A stretch of DNA of 64,000 bases from Larix kaempferi (GCA_027924585.1 BSBM01000191.1:248001-312000); one strand, 5' to 3'; numbered from the stretch's first letter, positions 22,701-34,560 are shown. A program made the numbers and translations. The notes: generated by a model from the sequence alone, not told the origin.

Positions 22701-25700
22701 AACGCAGTTCAATCTACGTCACAACCATCCGGGGGAAATAAGAAAAACAATTGTGGCAAACCCAAGAAGAACCAGCAGGAGAAACCCAAGCCACAACCTA
22801 CCCAGAATGACCAGAAACCACGTCGGAAAGCTAAGTTTCCCTGCTTGATTTGTCAAGATGATCATTATACGCGTGACTGTCCCTACAAAGACGAGGTCAA
22901 CAAGTTCGTTAAAGGATCCTCTCACCCAGCAGTGTTAACTGACCCTTTCCCCCAACAGCAACAACAAATGGTTGCCCAAGAATCCCCACAAGGGGGCAAC
23001 CCGACCAATCCCACCCGCGGAGAGACGTCCACAAACCGCGAAATCCTGATGACTAGTAACGAAGAGGTTCATATCACCACTCGTTCAAAGACGTATGGCA
23101 ACCCTCCAAGTTCAAACAAACAATCGGAGATAGCCAAAGGCAAATCTCCCGTTGAAGATCCGATTCCTATTCCCCCCCCTAACGGTCATCTCCATATCGA
23201 GAGACCGTTGATGGACACAGTGCTACGCCCACCCAAGGGAACCATACGAAAGGCAACATTTAATCCGAAAGCGCGAGCTGCCCAAAACTACAACATTGTT
23301 GAAGATTTGGCTCAAGCACCTTGTGCCATGTCGACTCTCAAGGTTCTCCAACACTGCCCCACGCAGCGTAGAACCCTACTTTCAACACTGGGGGCAATGG
23401 ACCCAGATACTTCAAACTCCGTCATGTTTAACTTGGAGCACGCCAAACCTAGGCTTTCTCATCAGTTAGCCTTCCAGGTACATACAAAAATCCATGGAAA
23501 TACCATCCATCGCACTGTATTAGAAGAAGGTGCTTCCACGTCGATCATGTCTTTGAACTGTTGGAGAGCCTTAGGCTCACCCGAGGTCACCACTTCTCCT
23601 ACTACTCTCAGGGCGTTTGATGGACACGGTTTTCAACCTTATGGACTCATTCCCTCAATTGGTGTTGAACTGGGGGGAAAAACAGTACCCGTACACGTTG
23701 AAGTCGTAGATGCACCATTGGACTACAATCTCCTCCTTGGACGGAACTGGTTTTATGCCATGACCGCCATAGCATCTACAGTCTTCCGGATTGTGCAATT
23801 TCCTCATGAAGGGAAAATTGTCACTATTGATCAATTGGATTACTGTATCCCAGACTCCCATCCAAACTCCGCCAACACCGTCCCGTTATTGGATCAACCA
23901 CGGTACCGGTTCCAAGACGTTGGTGTTGGTCTCATGAAGGATTCATCCCTCATTGGATTTTTTCCAGAGCTGGGAACCCATGTTCAACCAATTAGCATGA
24001 TTTCATCGAGTATCACCCCGTCCAATGATTCATGGGTGATTCCAAGTCCCTCTCAGATTGAAGACTACGGCAACTCTATGCCTCTGAACAGAAACCTCGC
24101 AGCATATAACGCGATCCAATCAGCCACCGATTGGGTCGACTATTCTACTGATCACACCGTGTCACAGCTCTCGGCTGAAACTCATCCATACCCACCACTT
24201 TTCGATCCTCTCAATCTGATTTTTCTCACCGACGAATCAATTATGGAGGTTATGTGCGGTGATGAGCCACCATGGGGAGATTTTCATCATCGATCTTCAT
24301 TCCCCACTATTTAGCCACTTGAGCCTGATACAAAACCCAACACTTCACTTGGGATGGTTCAAACCAAGTTCCCCACTTCCCTCGACGAGGTATTTTCAGA
24401 AGGAAACTTGGCTAATCTTATGGCAACCACTCCCATCGATATTTTAGTGAAGCCTGGTATTGTGGAAAACGTACACATCGGAAAAACATGTACTCCCCTC
24501 GAAACGGAGTTCTATAGTGCCTACTTCAAAACTTTCCGCGATGTTTTCGCTTGGAGTTATGAAGAAATGCCAGGGATAGACCCCTTGATCGTGGTCCATG
24601 AAATCCCAACTTTCCCTGGCACCCGACCTATTCGGCAAAAGCTTCGAACCGTCCATCCTCGTAAGGCAGCCGCCGTTAAAACAGAAGTTGAAAAACTTTT
24701 GCGTGCTGGTTTTATCTATCCTGTCCCATTGACAGAATGGGTATCCAACATCGTTCCCGTAGCCAAGAAACAGGGAACGATTAGGGTCTATGTTGATTAC
24801 CGTGATTTGAACAAGGCTTGTCCAAAGGACAACTACCCAACTCCGTTTATCGACCAGATCATCGATAACTGTGTTGGGAGTGTCATCTTTTCATTCATGG
24901 ATGGCTTCTCTGGCTATAATCAGATCGATATCCTCCCAGCCGACCAGCACAAAACGGCCTTTATTTGCCCTTGGGGAATATTTGCATATCGAAAGTTACC
25001 TTTTGGCCTGAAAAATGCCGGGGCAACTTTCCAACGGGCGATGTCCTACGCATTTCATGACATCAAACATATTGTAGAACCATATCTTGATGACCTTCCC
25101 GCCCACTCTCGAACTCGGGAAGACCATCCAGACCACTTAAGCGCCATTTTCGAAAGGTGCCGTCGCTACAATATACGTTTGAACCCGCATAAGTGTGCCT
25201 TCTGTGTATAATCCGGGAAATTGTTGGGCTTCATAGTCTCCAAAGACGGGATACGTTTAGATCCCGCAAAGGTAGCAGCTATTGTAGCCCTGCCTTCACC
25301 CACCAATATTCCAGAACTTCAATGTTTGCAAGGGCACGCAAAATTTCTACGCCGTTTCATCTGTAATATGTCCGAGATAACAAAAGGCTACATGCGGCTT
25401 CTCAAGAAGAATGTTCCCTTCATCTGGGATGACGAATCCCAACGCTCCTTTGACAATCTAAAGGCAGCGTTAACCAGAGATCCTGTGATTCAACCCCCCG
25501 ATTACACACGGGACTACATTCTTTATCTCGCAGCCTCGATTTCCACCATTGGTATGGTGCTAGTCCAGGAAGACCAAAACATCTTAGAACATGTGGTATA
25601 TTATCTCAGTAAGAGTCTTCTTGACTCCGAAACCCGCTATTCACATGTTGAAAAACTGGCTCTGGCAACCGTATTCGCTGTCCAGAGATTCCGCCACTAC

Positions 25701-27203
25701 ATCTTACTCCGTCGGACCACTGTTGTAGCCGACTTCAACCCAATGTATTACATCCTCACACGTCAGGTGCTTGGGGGCAAATACTCTCGTTGGATTGTCA
25801 TCCTTCAAGAGTTTGACTTGGGGTTTGTCAAGGCTAAGTCCAAGAAGTCTTTGGTCTTCGCGAGGTTAATTTGTAACTTGCCCCGTGCTACTGAGCAACC
25901 TGAGCCCATTGATTCTCTTCCTGACGAATCATTGTTCCTCATTAGCACGTCTGATCCATGGTACGGGGATATTCTTTTATATCTCCAAACCCAACGCTTC
26001 CGTCCCGACCTCACTCGCGACGAACGGCGACACATCCGACATCACGCAAAATACTACCTCATAGTTAACGATACTCTTTATCGGCGTGGTGTTGACTCCG
26101 TCCTTCGACGTTGTTTGACCTTAGATGAGGCGGAATGCATTCTCAATGATTGCCACGCTGGAGCATGTGGTGGTCATCTCTCTGGGATGGCTACGGCTCA
26201 GAAAATACTGCGAGTAGGATACTTCTGGCCCTCAATTTTCAAAGACTGCATTGAAACAGTCAAGAAGTGTCCGCCATGTCAATTCTTTCATAGAAAAACA
26301 CAATCGCATCCTGCTCCACTTCATCCTATCATTTCCGTCGGCCCCTTTTCCAAATAGGGCATCAATTTCATGCACTATAAGCCCACTTCAGCCGGGGGGC
26401 ATAGCTATGTCATAGTAGCTGTCGACTATTTTACAAAATGGGCTGAAGCGATGCCTACGTATGCTGAGGACGGCAAAATAGTGACGCAGTTCATATTCAA
26501 TCATATTATATCTAGATTCGGTGTCCCACAGTCTATTGTGACCGATCATGGTTCCCATTTCAGGAACCATGTGATCGAAGAACTAAGTGCCAAGCTGGGT
26601 TTTCGCCATGAAAACTCAACCCCGTATTACCCACAAGCTAATGGCCAAGTTGAAGCCATTAACAAAGTCCTGAAACGAATGATTCAGCGCATTGTGGGTA
26701 CCCAGAAATATAACTGGCACTCAGCTCTGTTCTCGGCACTGTGGGCATACCGAACCTCAGTGAAAAGTGCTACTGGGTTTACACAATTCCAATTGGTGTA
26801 TGGCCTAGAAGCCATTCTGCCGATTGAATGTGAAATTCCATCACTCAAGATAGCCATAGAGCTACTTCCACACACTACTTCCGAAGAGGAACGGTTTCTA
26901 TACCTAGCTAAGCTAGATGAAACCCACCGCGACGCTGCTTTGTCTAATGAAGCTCACAAAAAATGCGTCAAAGCTCAATATGACAAATCCGTTCAACCTC
27001 AGATCTTCAATGAAGGTGACCTCGTACTTACATATGATCAAATGCATGATAAGCTTGGAAAAGGTAAACTTGAATCTATGTGGTATGGCCCCTTCATTGT
27101 AAAACGTGTCTTAGAAAAAGGAGCCTATGAACTAATCGATTATGATGGTACGCCATTGGCACGGCCCCGCAACGGGCTATACCTCAAACGTTTCTACGCA
27201 TGA
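19764..27203 (+). pseudogene. gag-pol: Gag-Pol of element B, six in-frame stops
   Basis: Same 7440-bp length and domain order as the intact A and C polyproteins, in one frame throughout, but with nonsense codons at 19785, 20832, 22260, 24312, 25209 and 26355 (first bases). The start ATG is present; the first stop is codon 8. By comparison with C the changes are TCA to TAA, CAA to TGA, GAA to TAA twice, CAG to TAG and TGG to TAG. The protease motif reads LEEGAS instead of LDEGAS, replacing the catalytic aspartate. RT (YLDD), integrase (DDE) and zinc knuckle motifs are otherwise recognisable. It could not make a functional polyprotein. Confidence 0.95.
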
Positions 27204-27323
27204 GGTTACCCTATGCGGGTTACTTGTTGTACATAATGTACTTAGTTTGCTTTTGCTTTCTTTTTGGTGTGCGCATGGACCTCATGTATCCACTCTTACT
27301 TTGACTCCTGACTTTATGCGCAG

Positions 27324-27737
27324 ATGTCTCCCTACTTTGGATTCGCCGACAGTGCAAGCCGACATACCCGGAATCTCGCTTCCGCAGCATGGGTAATCTA
27401 TTCCCCCACTGGCGAGTTGATTTCTTCAGGAGCCAATTGTTTAGGTCCTACAACCAATAATATCGCGGAGTACCATGCAGTCATTGGTCTCTTGACAAAG
27501 GTTGCTTCACTCGGGATTGACTCCTTATCAGTATTTTTAGACTCCCAACTCGTGGTTTCTCATCTTAATCGTGTTTACACAGTTTGCGATCCTACACTAC
27601 TTCGTTTATTTCGGAGAGTATGCCTCTTGGAACGATCATTTTATTTTATTACATATCATCACATACTGAGAGAATTCAATTATATAGCTGATTCATTTTC
27701 TAATTACATTTTGGATTGGCATCTTGCCCATACATAA
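27324..27737 (+). CDS. Extra RNase H cistron of element B
   Basis: 137-aa RNase H-fold protein, still open although gag-pol upstream is dead. The DEDD residues are all kept: FADSAS, IAEYHAVI, FLDSQLVV and YIADSFSN. The ATG follows the conserved acceptor tttatgcgcag. Substitutions relative to A and C (for example C for R in VYTVCD, F and S in ADSFSN) show drift, so activity is uncertain. The 120-bp gap after the gag-pol stop (27204-27323) is intron-like, with gaggtt at its left end and a pyrimidine-rich run before the acceptor. Confidence 0.8.
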   Translation: MSPYFGFADSASRHTRNLASAAWVIYSPTGELISSGANCLGPTTNNIAEYHAVIGLLTKVASLGIDSLSVFLDSQLVVSHLNRVYTVCDPTLLRLFRRVCLLERSFYFITYHHILREFNYIADSFSNYILDWHLAHT

Positions 27738-27939
27738 ACACATCATAAAAAACAAAATGCACAAGTCATTGTAAATATTTAGATCATAAATAGGTTCATA
27801 TCACTGTATATAAGAGTGTTTTTTCAAAAATACATAAAGTTTGTGTCAAAGACAAAATTTGGGACCAAATCCCATATACAAAATTTGGCTCTCAAAGCCT
27901 ACATATCGTGTACATGCCGCAAAAAGATCAAAAGACCAT

Positions 27940-29214
27940 CTATGGAGACCTAGGAGACCTATCATGTCCCTCATCGGACTCCTCCCGCTGGTGGTGGTAA
28001 CATACTACAGCTCGAACCACCTTGCGAAGAAGTCGACTAATACGACCAGGCACACCTACAGTATGCCGCTGGAGGTGGTAAGGGACGTCATCCATCCTCA
28101 TAGCAGGGATACCATGAGTCAATCCCTGCAAGTTCCTCTCAATGTCCCGAACACCTCTTGCCTCGTCTTCATCCTCCTCCTCGTCAGGAACGGCTTGACG
28201 GTCAACACCACCACGACGTAGTGGCGAGTACCCAGCTGGTCTCTGTGGTCCACGGTCTGCAACATGCATGCGACCATACATTAGACATCTTTTACACATT
28301 CTAAAAAAGTAATAAAAATTAAATATTTAAAAAAGGAAAAAATACATATCCATGAAGGTCATACCAGATTCATCCCAGTCATCATCCTCTGGCAGTGCCA
28401 AGTTGATGTCCTCGCGGAAATCTACCCCGGCATAAGGGTAGTCATCAATCATAACTATCTGCTCCTCGAGCCAGGAAAAGAAATCCTCACCGAAGGCTAA
28501 GCGCTGAGGTCCCCCGAGACGTCCAGCATAATCACTCCATTGAGCCATCCATGGCTCAGTAGGTGGATGGAGAGGCCTAGATATCTGCGGGCGCAACAGT
28601 GGCACCCTCGCCAGAAAGAAGGTGACCAATATGCTTCCATAGCCGAATTGGGAATTCTTTCCAACCCTACACTTGTGCACTTGTTCTTTCAGGTTGGACA
28701 ACACCGCCTCACACCAGTTAAATACTGTCCCTCCCATACACTCTGCTGCGAGGTTCACTTGTGTGCGAGATGCTTGATGCAGACTCACACTTCCTGCTGC
28801 ACGCGTGATAGTGAATAATACGGTTTTTACAGGAAGTTCTATGACCTCCTTTATGGCCACCTTCCCACTTTTCTTACTTGAACCTTGATGGAAATACCGA
28901 GCAATCAAGTCATCTGTACTTGATTCTGAAGCTGAGTATCCGGTAAAGTTCACCCGGGCCCCTCTTTTCGAGAGGCCCGTGAGGAAGTAAATATCCTCGA
29001 GTTGGATTTCGAGAACATGCTCTCCCAATCGGAAAGCTCGAATGTCAGGGTCCCACAATTGGATGAGATGAGTGAGAAGCTTGGGTTGCTGACGAATCCC
29101 TTTGGTTTTAAAGAACTTTAGCAAACCACATTCTCACAATGCAGTCACGGTTGGTAAGTCATTTTCAGCTGCAAAATTATCCGCTTCGTGCTCTCTTTCT
29201 TTCCAGCTTACCAT
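27940..29214 (-). pseudogene. Antisense plant-mobile-domain-like gene of element B (intron-containing, broken)
   Basis: Homologue of the antisense gene in C. The coding exon runs down from 29214 (ATG, MVSWKERE) to 28365; an intron of 108 bp (28364-28257, GTATGA...TTGCAG) joins it in frame to the last exon (28256-27940), which has an acidic EEDEDE stretch and an Arg-rich end. A further intron of 323 bp (29562-29240, GTAAGA...TTGCAG) lies upstream. Nonsense codons break the product: TGA at 29136-29134, and a TAG in the upstream exon. From 29124 down a 265-aa stretch is open, with the mobile-domain-like motif LEIQLEDIYFLTGLSKRG. Probably dead, but splice sites are preserved. Confidence 0.7.
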
Positions 29215-29696
29215 TTTGCTCCGAACAAGTTGCAAACTCCTGCAAAAGATCAGGGAAAACAGTTAGTAACTATTTAGCAACATAATTCCAGCAGAAAATT
29301 GGAGAAAATTTGATTTATTGAACTAAAAATTTTCCTTCACCGCGCCTGAGGGACATTCTACCGTACGGCACTCTACACTGTCGCGCCTCTGTTTGGAGCT
29401 CCAGCGCGGTACTATTAGACAGTACCGCATTTTTTGATAGAGCCCCCACACGGCACTGTGAAGGGCGATTTTTGCCCAATAGGGCTTGCCCAAAAATCAA
29501 TTTTTTCCTGGTGAAGGCAAATAATTCCTACATGAATGAAAGAGGGGCTCAAGAACTCTTACCTGGCGTAGACGGTTGTCGAAATGGTGTCCTAGAACTC
29601 CCGATATGGATCCTTGAAGTCTTGCTCCTCAATAGGTGAAAATCTCCTCTTTGGGTAAAAACACAAATGAATAGTAATTTCTATTTTTTACCATTC

Positions 29697-29704
29697 CTTA
29701 TATA
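29697..29704 (-). promoter_or_regulatory. Candidate TATA box of the antisense gene, element B
   Basis: TATATAAG on the minus strand, about 135 bp upstream of the first donor of the antisense gene and conserved in position with element C. AT-rich surroundings make chance occurrence possible. Confidence 0.45.
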
Positions 29705-29875
29705 GAATTTTCACATTTTTTATTATTATTATTTTAAATGGTTAGAGTAAAACCTTGTTCACATTACTAATGTCCAGTTTTTGAGCATCTATTGACAGGA
29801 TCCTCGGTAAAAATGCGATACATTCACACTGGTGTTTATTCATAATCTGACCTTCATTTTTTGAGCCCACTTTAT

Positions 29876-30545
29876 CTTTTTCGTGCTCTGGATTTAAAAC
29901 TTGAAAAAGATTCCAAGCGCTTTTACACCTGTGTCGTGCTTGTCAAACTCAAGTAAATGGTGTCGAGTATGGTCAGCTTTACTCATGCTCGTTAAACGAT
30001 GAGGAAAGTATTATCATAGTTGTATTTTATTCTTTTTTCGGACCAGGATAATTAAAAATTACGAAAAAGACCATAGGAGTCCATAGTTAAGCTCTTTTCA
30101 GACTCCCTAAAATTGAAAAGATTGCCAAGTGATCTTGACTCTTTCACACTTGTAAAAGTATTTGAAAGGTCATCTATTCGGTGATAGGTTACCCCTTTTT
30201 CGGCCCGTCTAGACTATTTACGAGAAAGGTATACCTCAGTCAATCTCGGCTGGGAGAGTTCTCTTGGGAATTGTTTTACACTTTTTCGGGATCGAGGGAC
30301 TAAATTTTACGAAAAAGTACATTATGGAGCTTCCTTTAAGTTTTTCAGGCTCTCTAAATATGAAAAACTACCGAGTTTTCCTTCCTTGGACTCGTTAAAA
30401 TGTTAACATCGAAGGACCCACTTTGGGACGAACCCCTCCTTTCTCAGGTTCGTAAAACATGTGAGATTGGACTCATCCATGAGATGAGCTACACCGAGCA
30501 TCTGTTATCCTCTTCAAGCTCTCAAAACAAGAAAGAGTTACTCGT
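29876..30545 (+). repeat. Stem-loop array, element B 3' region
   Basis: About a dozen consecutive short inverted repeats, for example cttttttcg...cgaaaaag (30031-30070), gctcttttca...tgaaaag, ccctttttcg...cgagaaagg and cactttttcg...cgaaaaagt. Loops repeatedly contain a core like gactcnntaaaat. Spacing is about 50-60 bp. The array is syntenic with that in C (47034-47700) and D (13098-13600), and lies upstream of the antisense promoter and before the polypurine tract. Confidence 0.75.
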
Positions 30546-31636
30546 CTATCATGTCGGGGAAATATGGGGGGATAAGTCAAGTTTATTTATGGCAGCTTGT
30601 CAGTCGTTACCTTTGAACATGGCATGTGTCTGTCTCTTGTCTATATTTGGGTATCCATTTTTCACTGAGTTATGGTCATCATCATGAGTCGTCTCCCTGG
30701 CCACGAGTCCACTCATCCGGTGTCTATCCTCTATTTGTCAATAATCCCTGCTGCCAAGTCCTGTTATATGCCGTTATATGTTCAAAGGGTTGCATTGTTT
30801 CGATTCATTCATTGTGTCAGGCCTCTGCTGTGTCAGTACATACTCCATTGTTTCATCATCTTATCGTTTGTGCTGATTTCGTGTCGATGATGTGGGAAAC
30901 ATCATGGCCCACCTTCGACGAGTCTATTCCTGTCGACACCTAATCACTATCTGGGAATTAGACTTAGAAATCAACCATTAGTACCTTGGTACCTACATGC
31001 CTCAATGGCAGGTTTCCTCTTGTTTGACAGTAGGTCCACATCATTGACCTCTGATCAAGCGATCTCTCGGATGCTCGACATCAACTCATTCATTCGCATT
31101 TCGTTGAGATGTACTATTGATACCTTGGGAATCATCATCATCATTGGTGATCTCCCTCGCATTTGTTAACGGTCCACATCATTGACCGGTAATCAGATGG
31201 TTTCTACCATGTTCGACTTCAACACCTTGTAATCACATGGCTAGATTCGTATCTTTTGCGATCGGGTAGAAGACCCTGGGCGCACCACTGTATCTTGATT
31301 GCGTCCAGGTTGCAATGGAGATGTCCTTTGTATTGTCACACAGATCCACTTATTGTATTGGTCGTGGCTATGTCATTATTGTCTCATGGATCTATGCTTG
31401 TTCATAGTAGCCATGGTCTATCCACAGTCTATGTCATCTCAGTAACTCATGGATCTGCAATGTATTGGTCGACAGCCATGCTTTGAGTCATTTGTTTCCG
31501 AGCATGGGAATGCCCGCCTCGGTGGTATATCTAACACTTTGTTTTTGTTTCAGCTCCTTATCGCTCTCCTCGATGCTATCTCTGCACATTATATTCGTAA
31601 AGTCTTTCGGCCATTAGTCCCTTCTGACCTCACACT
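30546..31636 (+). other. 3' region of element B between stem-loop array and polypurine tract
   Basis: About 1.1 kb with no gene I can support; short open frames are low-complexity and not conserved as protein. The only recurring local structure seen is a hairpin at 31498-31522 (ccgagcatgggaatgcccgc with a ctcgg closing arm), which also occurs in C and, twice, in D. Confidence 0.6.
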
Positions 31637-31648
31637 TTAGGGGGCATC
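31637..31648 (+). promoter_or_regulatory. Polypurine tract of element B
   Basis: ttagggggcatc immediately before the TG of the 3' LTR, identical to element C. Confidence 0.8.
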
Positions 31649-32586
31649 TGTTATACCTCTATGTTTCACAGTGTCGCATATCCATCATAAAACGAGTTGA
31701 CGACACTTTCCCTACTGTTTTAAACCACCTAGAAGAGACAGATGATGAGTCAACCTTGAAGGTGAATCTACCCTAACAAGTTCTGACCCAGCTAAGATTT
31801 TCTCAACACACTACCGCGCTATGATTTTCCCCCAAAACGCGGTAGTACCGCGTTATGTTGAGATTGTAGGGCGCGGTACTCTTTTATTAGCCCTTTTCCC
31901 TTGACTTGTGGGATTTTTGATTTTCGAAGATAGTGGAAGATTGGGGTCCTTGATTCGATCCCAACTCACTTTCTGTGTTTAGAAACCCTGATCCACTTAT
32001 CTCTCCCTAGATCCACCTATCTCTCTTGTTGGTTAACCCTACCATACAATATAAAAGAGAGGCATTCCATGGGGAAAAGGGAGGACTCTTGAGAGTACCA
32101 AACCTATGGTCTTACAGCATTGTGGAGATTGCTAGAGGAGAAGGCACTTGGAGCTAGAGGATTGGCTTGGACATCAAGCACCTTTTGTAAGTATTCTTCA
32201 AGTTGTAATAAGATAACTTGTCTTGTCTTTCCCATTTCATGTGTATTGTTTAAATCTTTAACATGGAATGTATCTAATTTAGATTTGAATCTAACATTTA
32301 CATTCAAGGTATTTGGAAGCTGGTATGTTTGTTCTTTGATTGGTCTTAACAGGTTCTACATCAGAGCACTTGGATCAAAAAGCTGGAAGCGGGACAAATG
32401 TCGAATTGAAAGGTATGTCATATCTCTCATTTGTTTCTGAATGCATATGATCTTGCTGTAAAAGTTAATTCAGGAATCTCAAGGTAGCATTTGTTTTGAC
32501 TTGCTTCTTGCTTTAGAGTTAGTTGAGAATCTACTTTAAAGTTAAGGGAGTTTTGACTTATCCGTAGGGCAGAATTCCGCATAGCA
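31649..32586 (+). repeat. 3' LTR of element B (938 bp)
   Basis: TGTTATACC...CATAGCA followed by the target duplication gtgcc. It keeps the 36-bp stretch missing from the 5' LTR (about 32359-32395) and lacks about 43 bp of the CG-rich region. The TATA box survives as tataaaag at 32050. Open frames crossing it are not genes. Confidence 0.92.
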
Positions 32587-32591
32587 GTGCC
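32587..32591. repeat. Target-site duplication of element B (GTGCC), right copy
   Basis: Identical to 17015-17019. It shows that 17019 and 32592 were adjacent before B inserted. Confidence 0.9.
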
Positions 32592-33354
32592 CTTCTAAAT
32601 ATGATATGACTACCTACAAATATCAGATCTAGTCCACGATTTCAATATAAACCCTTCAAACGTTATGAAGTTGATTGTAGCTACAACAATTGATGAATTC
32701 TCCCTTCTTTAACCAAGAAATAATATTTCCCATGGATATGCCCTCTTATACTCAGTCCTCCAAGATATCTGCACCACTCTTAGCAAGGAAACTTTGTCAT
32801 TGATCAAACCACAATGATGATGATTCGCTAGTTGTGAATTAATTCATCCTATGCCCTAAACTCCATGAAATCCTCCTCAATGAAGCACACAATGATAGAT
32901 CCAAATAATATACCCCCACAATTGGCTAGGGTTGATTGATTTCACCATCGAACCCAATATTGGTCAAGGAAATTCTCCCTCAACACCAAAAAAGCTCATT
33001 GAGCTCTCAATTCCAAATCTCAAAAGTGAATAATAACAATTTATACCAAGAAATCTCCCTTTTTCTCCTTTTATTACTCGCTTGACTTTTGCATGTAGCA
33101 TCCAACTTAATTATGCATGTCTCATGCAACTTTAATCACGCATGTCACTTTATAATTATGCATATCACACAACTCACTTCATAATGCTTTAGTGATCCCT
33201 TTTTCCACTAATCACTTAATATCACCGTTAATAACATACTTTTCAACCCAGGTGACATTAATCAATTCCCTTTTTTCATTACCCGCTCGAACCTACGAGA
33301 ATTGAGCAGGTTAGCGATTTGATCTCTAGTTCTTAAGCAAAAGAGGACATTACA
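32592..33354 (-). repeat. Shared E/F LTR, right part
   Basis: Continuation of the LTR at 16218-17019 across element B. It ends ACATTACA on the plus strand, next to the polypurine-like tract of element E (minus strand gcagggagga). The chromovirus reading frame of E appears to run into the LTR (residues GRTVMS overlap its first bases), as is common for chromoviruses. No gene is seen inside. Confidence 0.72.
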
Positions 33355-33359
33355 GTCCT

Positions 33360-33723
33360 CCCTGCTCGAAATTGATTGTCTTCAAGCAATTGTAAGCTCG
33401 GATGCTGAAGTACCTATTCCCCTTCCCATGTGGCATCTTCAATGGAAAATTCCTTCCATCTGACAAGCTACTCCCGAATGATCCTATTTCTTTAATTCCT
33501 TTTGAAAACATGTAAGATCTCTCTCTGTAATCAATACCAGTTGCCCCTCCTCATCAAGTGGAGGTAGCTTAGATGATGTGGTGATTTGTTGACCCACGAC
33601 ATTTTTTAGGAAAGATACATGGAATACATTATGATTTTTTCTCCCCTCACATAACTCAATCTCATAATCCACTTCTCCCACTCTCCTCGTAATCCTATAA
33701 AGCCCATAGAAGTGAGGCTTCAA
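33360..33723 (-). pseudogene. Integrase C-terminus and chromodomain remnant of element E
   Basis: From 33723 down, a 79-codon frame reads HFYGLYRITRRVGEVDYEIEL and HNVFHVSFLK, the conserved region after the integrase core of chromoviruses. After a frame change, the stretch LVRWKEFSIEDATWEGE followed by LQHPSLQLLED is a recognisable chromodomain, interrupted by stop codons on both sides. Chromodomains target integration to particular chromatin. Frame changes and stops make it a pseudogene. Confidence 0.82.
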
Positions 33724-33808
33724 ATTTTATGCGTGGTTCTTCTCGAGGGAAGACTATTTGTAATTTTGTAATCTCAAATACACCAAATCACCCACTTCGA
33801 AGCTACGT

Positions 33809-34156
33809 TCAATACCTATCTACATACAATATTTTTTGTTTCTTAGTTTTTTGCAAGTAAAATTTGATAGCCTTAAGAATGTCCTTCCTATCCTGAAGCC
33901 GATCCTTGGTTTTGGATGCTATGTTGTCTCTGAATACCAATTCTACAAAATTTAGAGCATCATAGCCATATAGTTCTCTAAAAGGAGTCATACCGATGGC
34001 AATGTGGTACATAGCATTGTAACAACGTTCCCCTAGATGCATCCATTTGATCCAAGTCCTTTGTTGACCTGCCACATAATTTCTCAAATATCCCTCAAGC
34101 CATTTGTTTACTATCTCTGTCTGGGCATCAGTCTGAGGGTGGTAACTAGTACTAGT
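33809..34156 (-). pseudogene. Integrase core fragment of element E (left of element C)
   Basis: The fragment contains TSYHPQTDAQTEIVNKWLEG, the conserved region around the integrase catalytic glutamate (here E of QTEIVN), and GMTPFRELYGYD further on. It is cut at 34156 by element C; the upstream part of the integrase lies at about 49759-49940. Confidence 0.88.
34152..34156. repeat. Target-site duplication of element C (CTAGT), left copy
   Basis: ctagt precedes the 5' LTR and is repeated at 49754-49758 after the 3' LTR. Confidence 0.95.
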
Positions 34157-34560
34157 TGTTATACCTCTATATTTCACGGTGTCGCATCCCCATCACAACA
34201 CATTTCGACGACACTTTCCCTACTGTTTTGAACCATCCAGAAGAGACAGATGATGAGTCAACCTTGAAGGTAAATCCACCCTGCCAAGTTTTGACCCACC
34301 TTGGACTTTATTTCCATACACTACCGCGCCCTTCCAGCTTGAAAAAACGCGGCACAGTGCCGCGTCCTGTATCATTTGCAAAGCGCGGCACCCTTTTAAT
34401 AGTTTTTGCCCTTGACTTGTGGGATCTTGGATTTTCGAAGATGATGGAAGATTGGGTTCCTTGACTCGATCCCAACTCACCTCCTTCGATTAGAAACCCT
34501 GATCCACTTATCCCTCCTTAGATCCACTCATCTCTCTTGTTGGTTAACCTCACCATTCAC

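Larger units (their letters stand above)
17020..32586 (+). mobile_element. Element B: complete but decayed Tat-clade retrotransposon
   Basis: Full-length plus-strand element of about 15.6 kb flanked by a perfect 5-bp target duplication, gtgcc (17015-17019 and 32587-32591). Contents: 5' LTR, primer site, leader, gag-pol pseudogene, intact extra RNase H cistron, antisense mobile-domain pseudogene, stem-loop array, polypurine tract and 3' LTR. By eye the two LTRs differ by some 20-25 substitutions and two indels of about 36 and 43 bp, so B is clearly older than C. It inserted into the LTR shared by elements E and F. Confidence 0.95.
33355..34156 (-). mobile_element. Element E: chromovirus-type Ty3/gypsy, 3' end (left piece)
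   Basis: The 3' end of a minus-strand element: polypurine tract, chromodomain remnant, integrase C-terminus and integrase core, cut by element C. It continues at 49759 on the other side of C. Upstream pol and gag were not found to the right and may be deleted or replaced. Confidence 0.82.

Noticed and set aside
32104-32440. Frames across U5 of element B (32104-32307 and 32120-32440)
   Set aside because: Both cover the putative U5 intron and its splice sites; the same sequence in the 5' LTR gives altered frames.
34220-34480. 86-aa minus frame in the LTR of element C, repeated at 48876-49136
   Set aside because: It lies within U3, spans the CG-rich hairpin array, and recurs only because LTRs are duplicated; no protein-family features.
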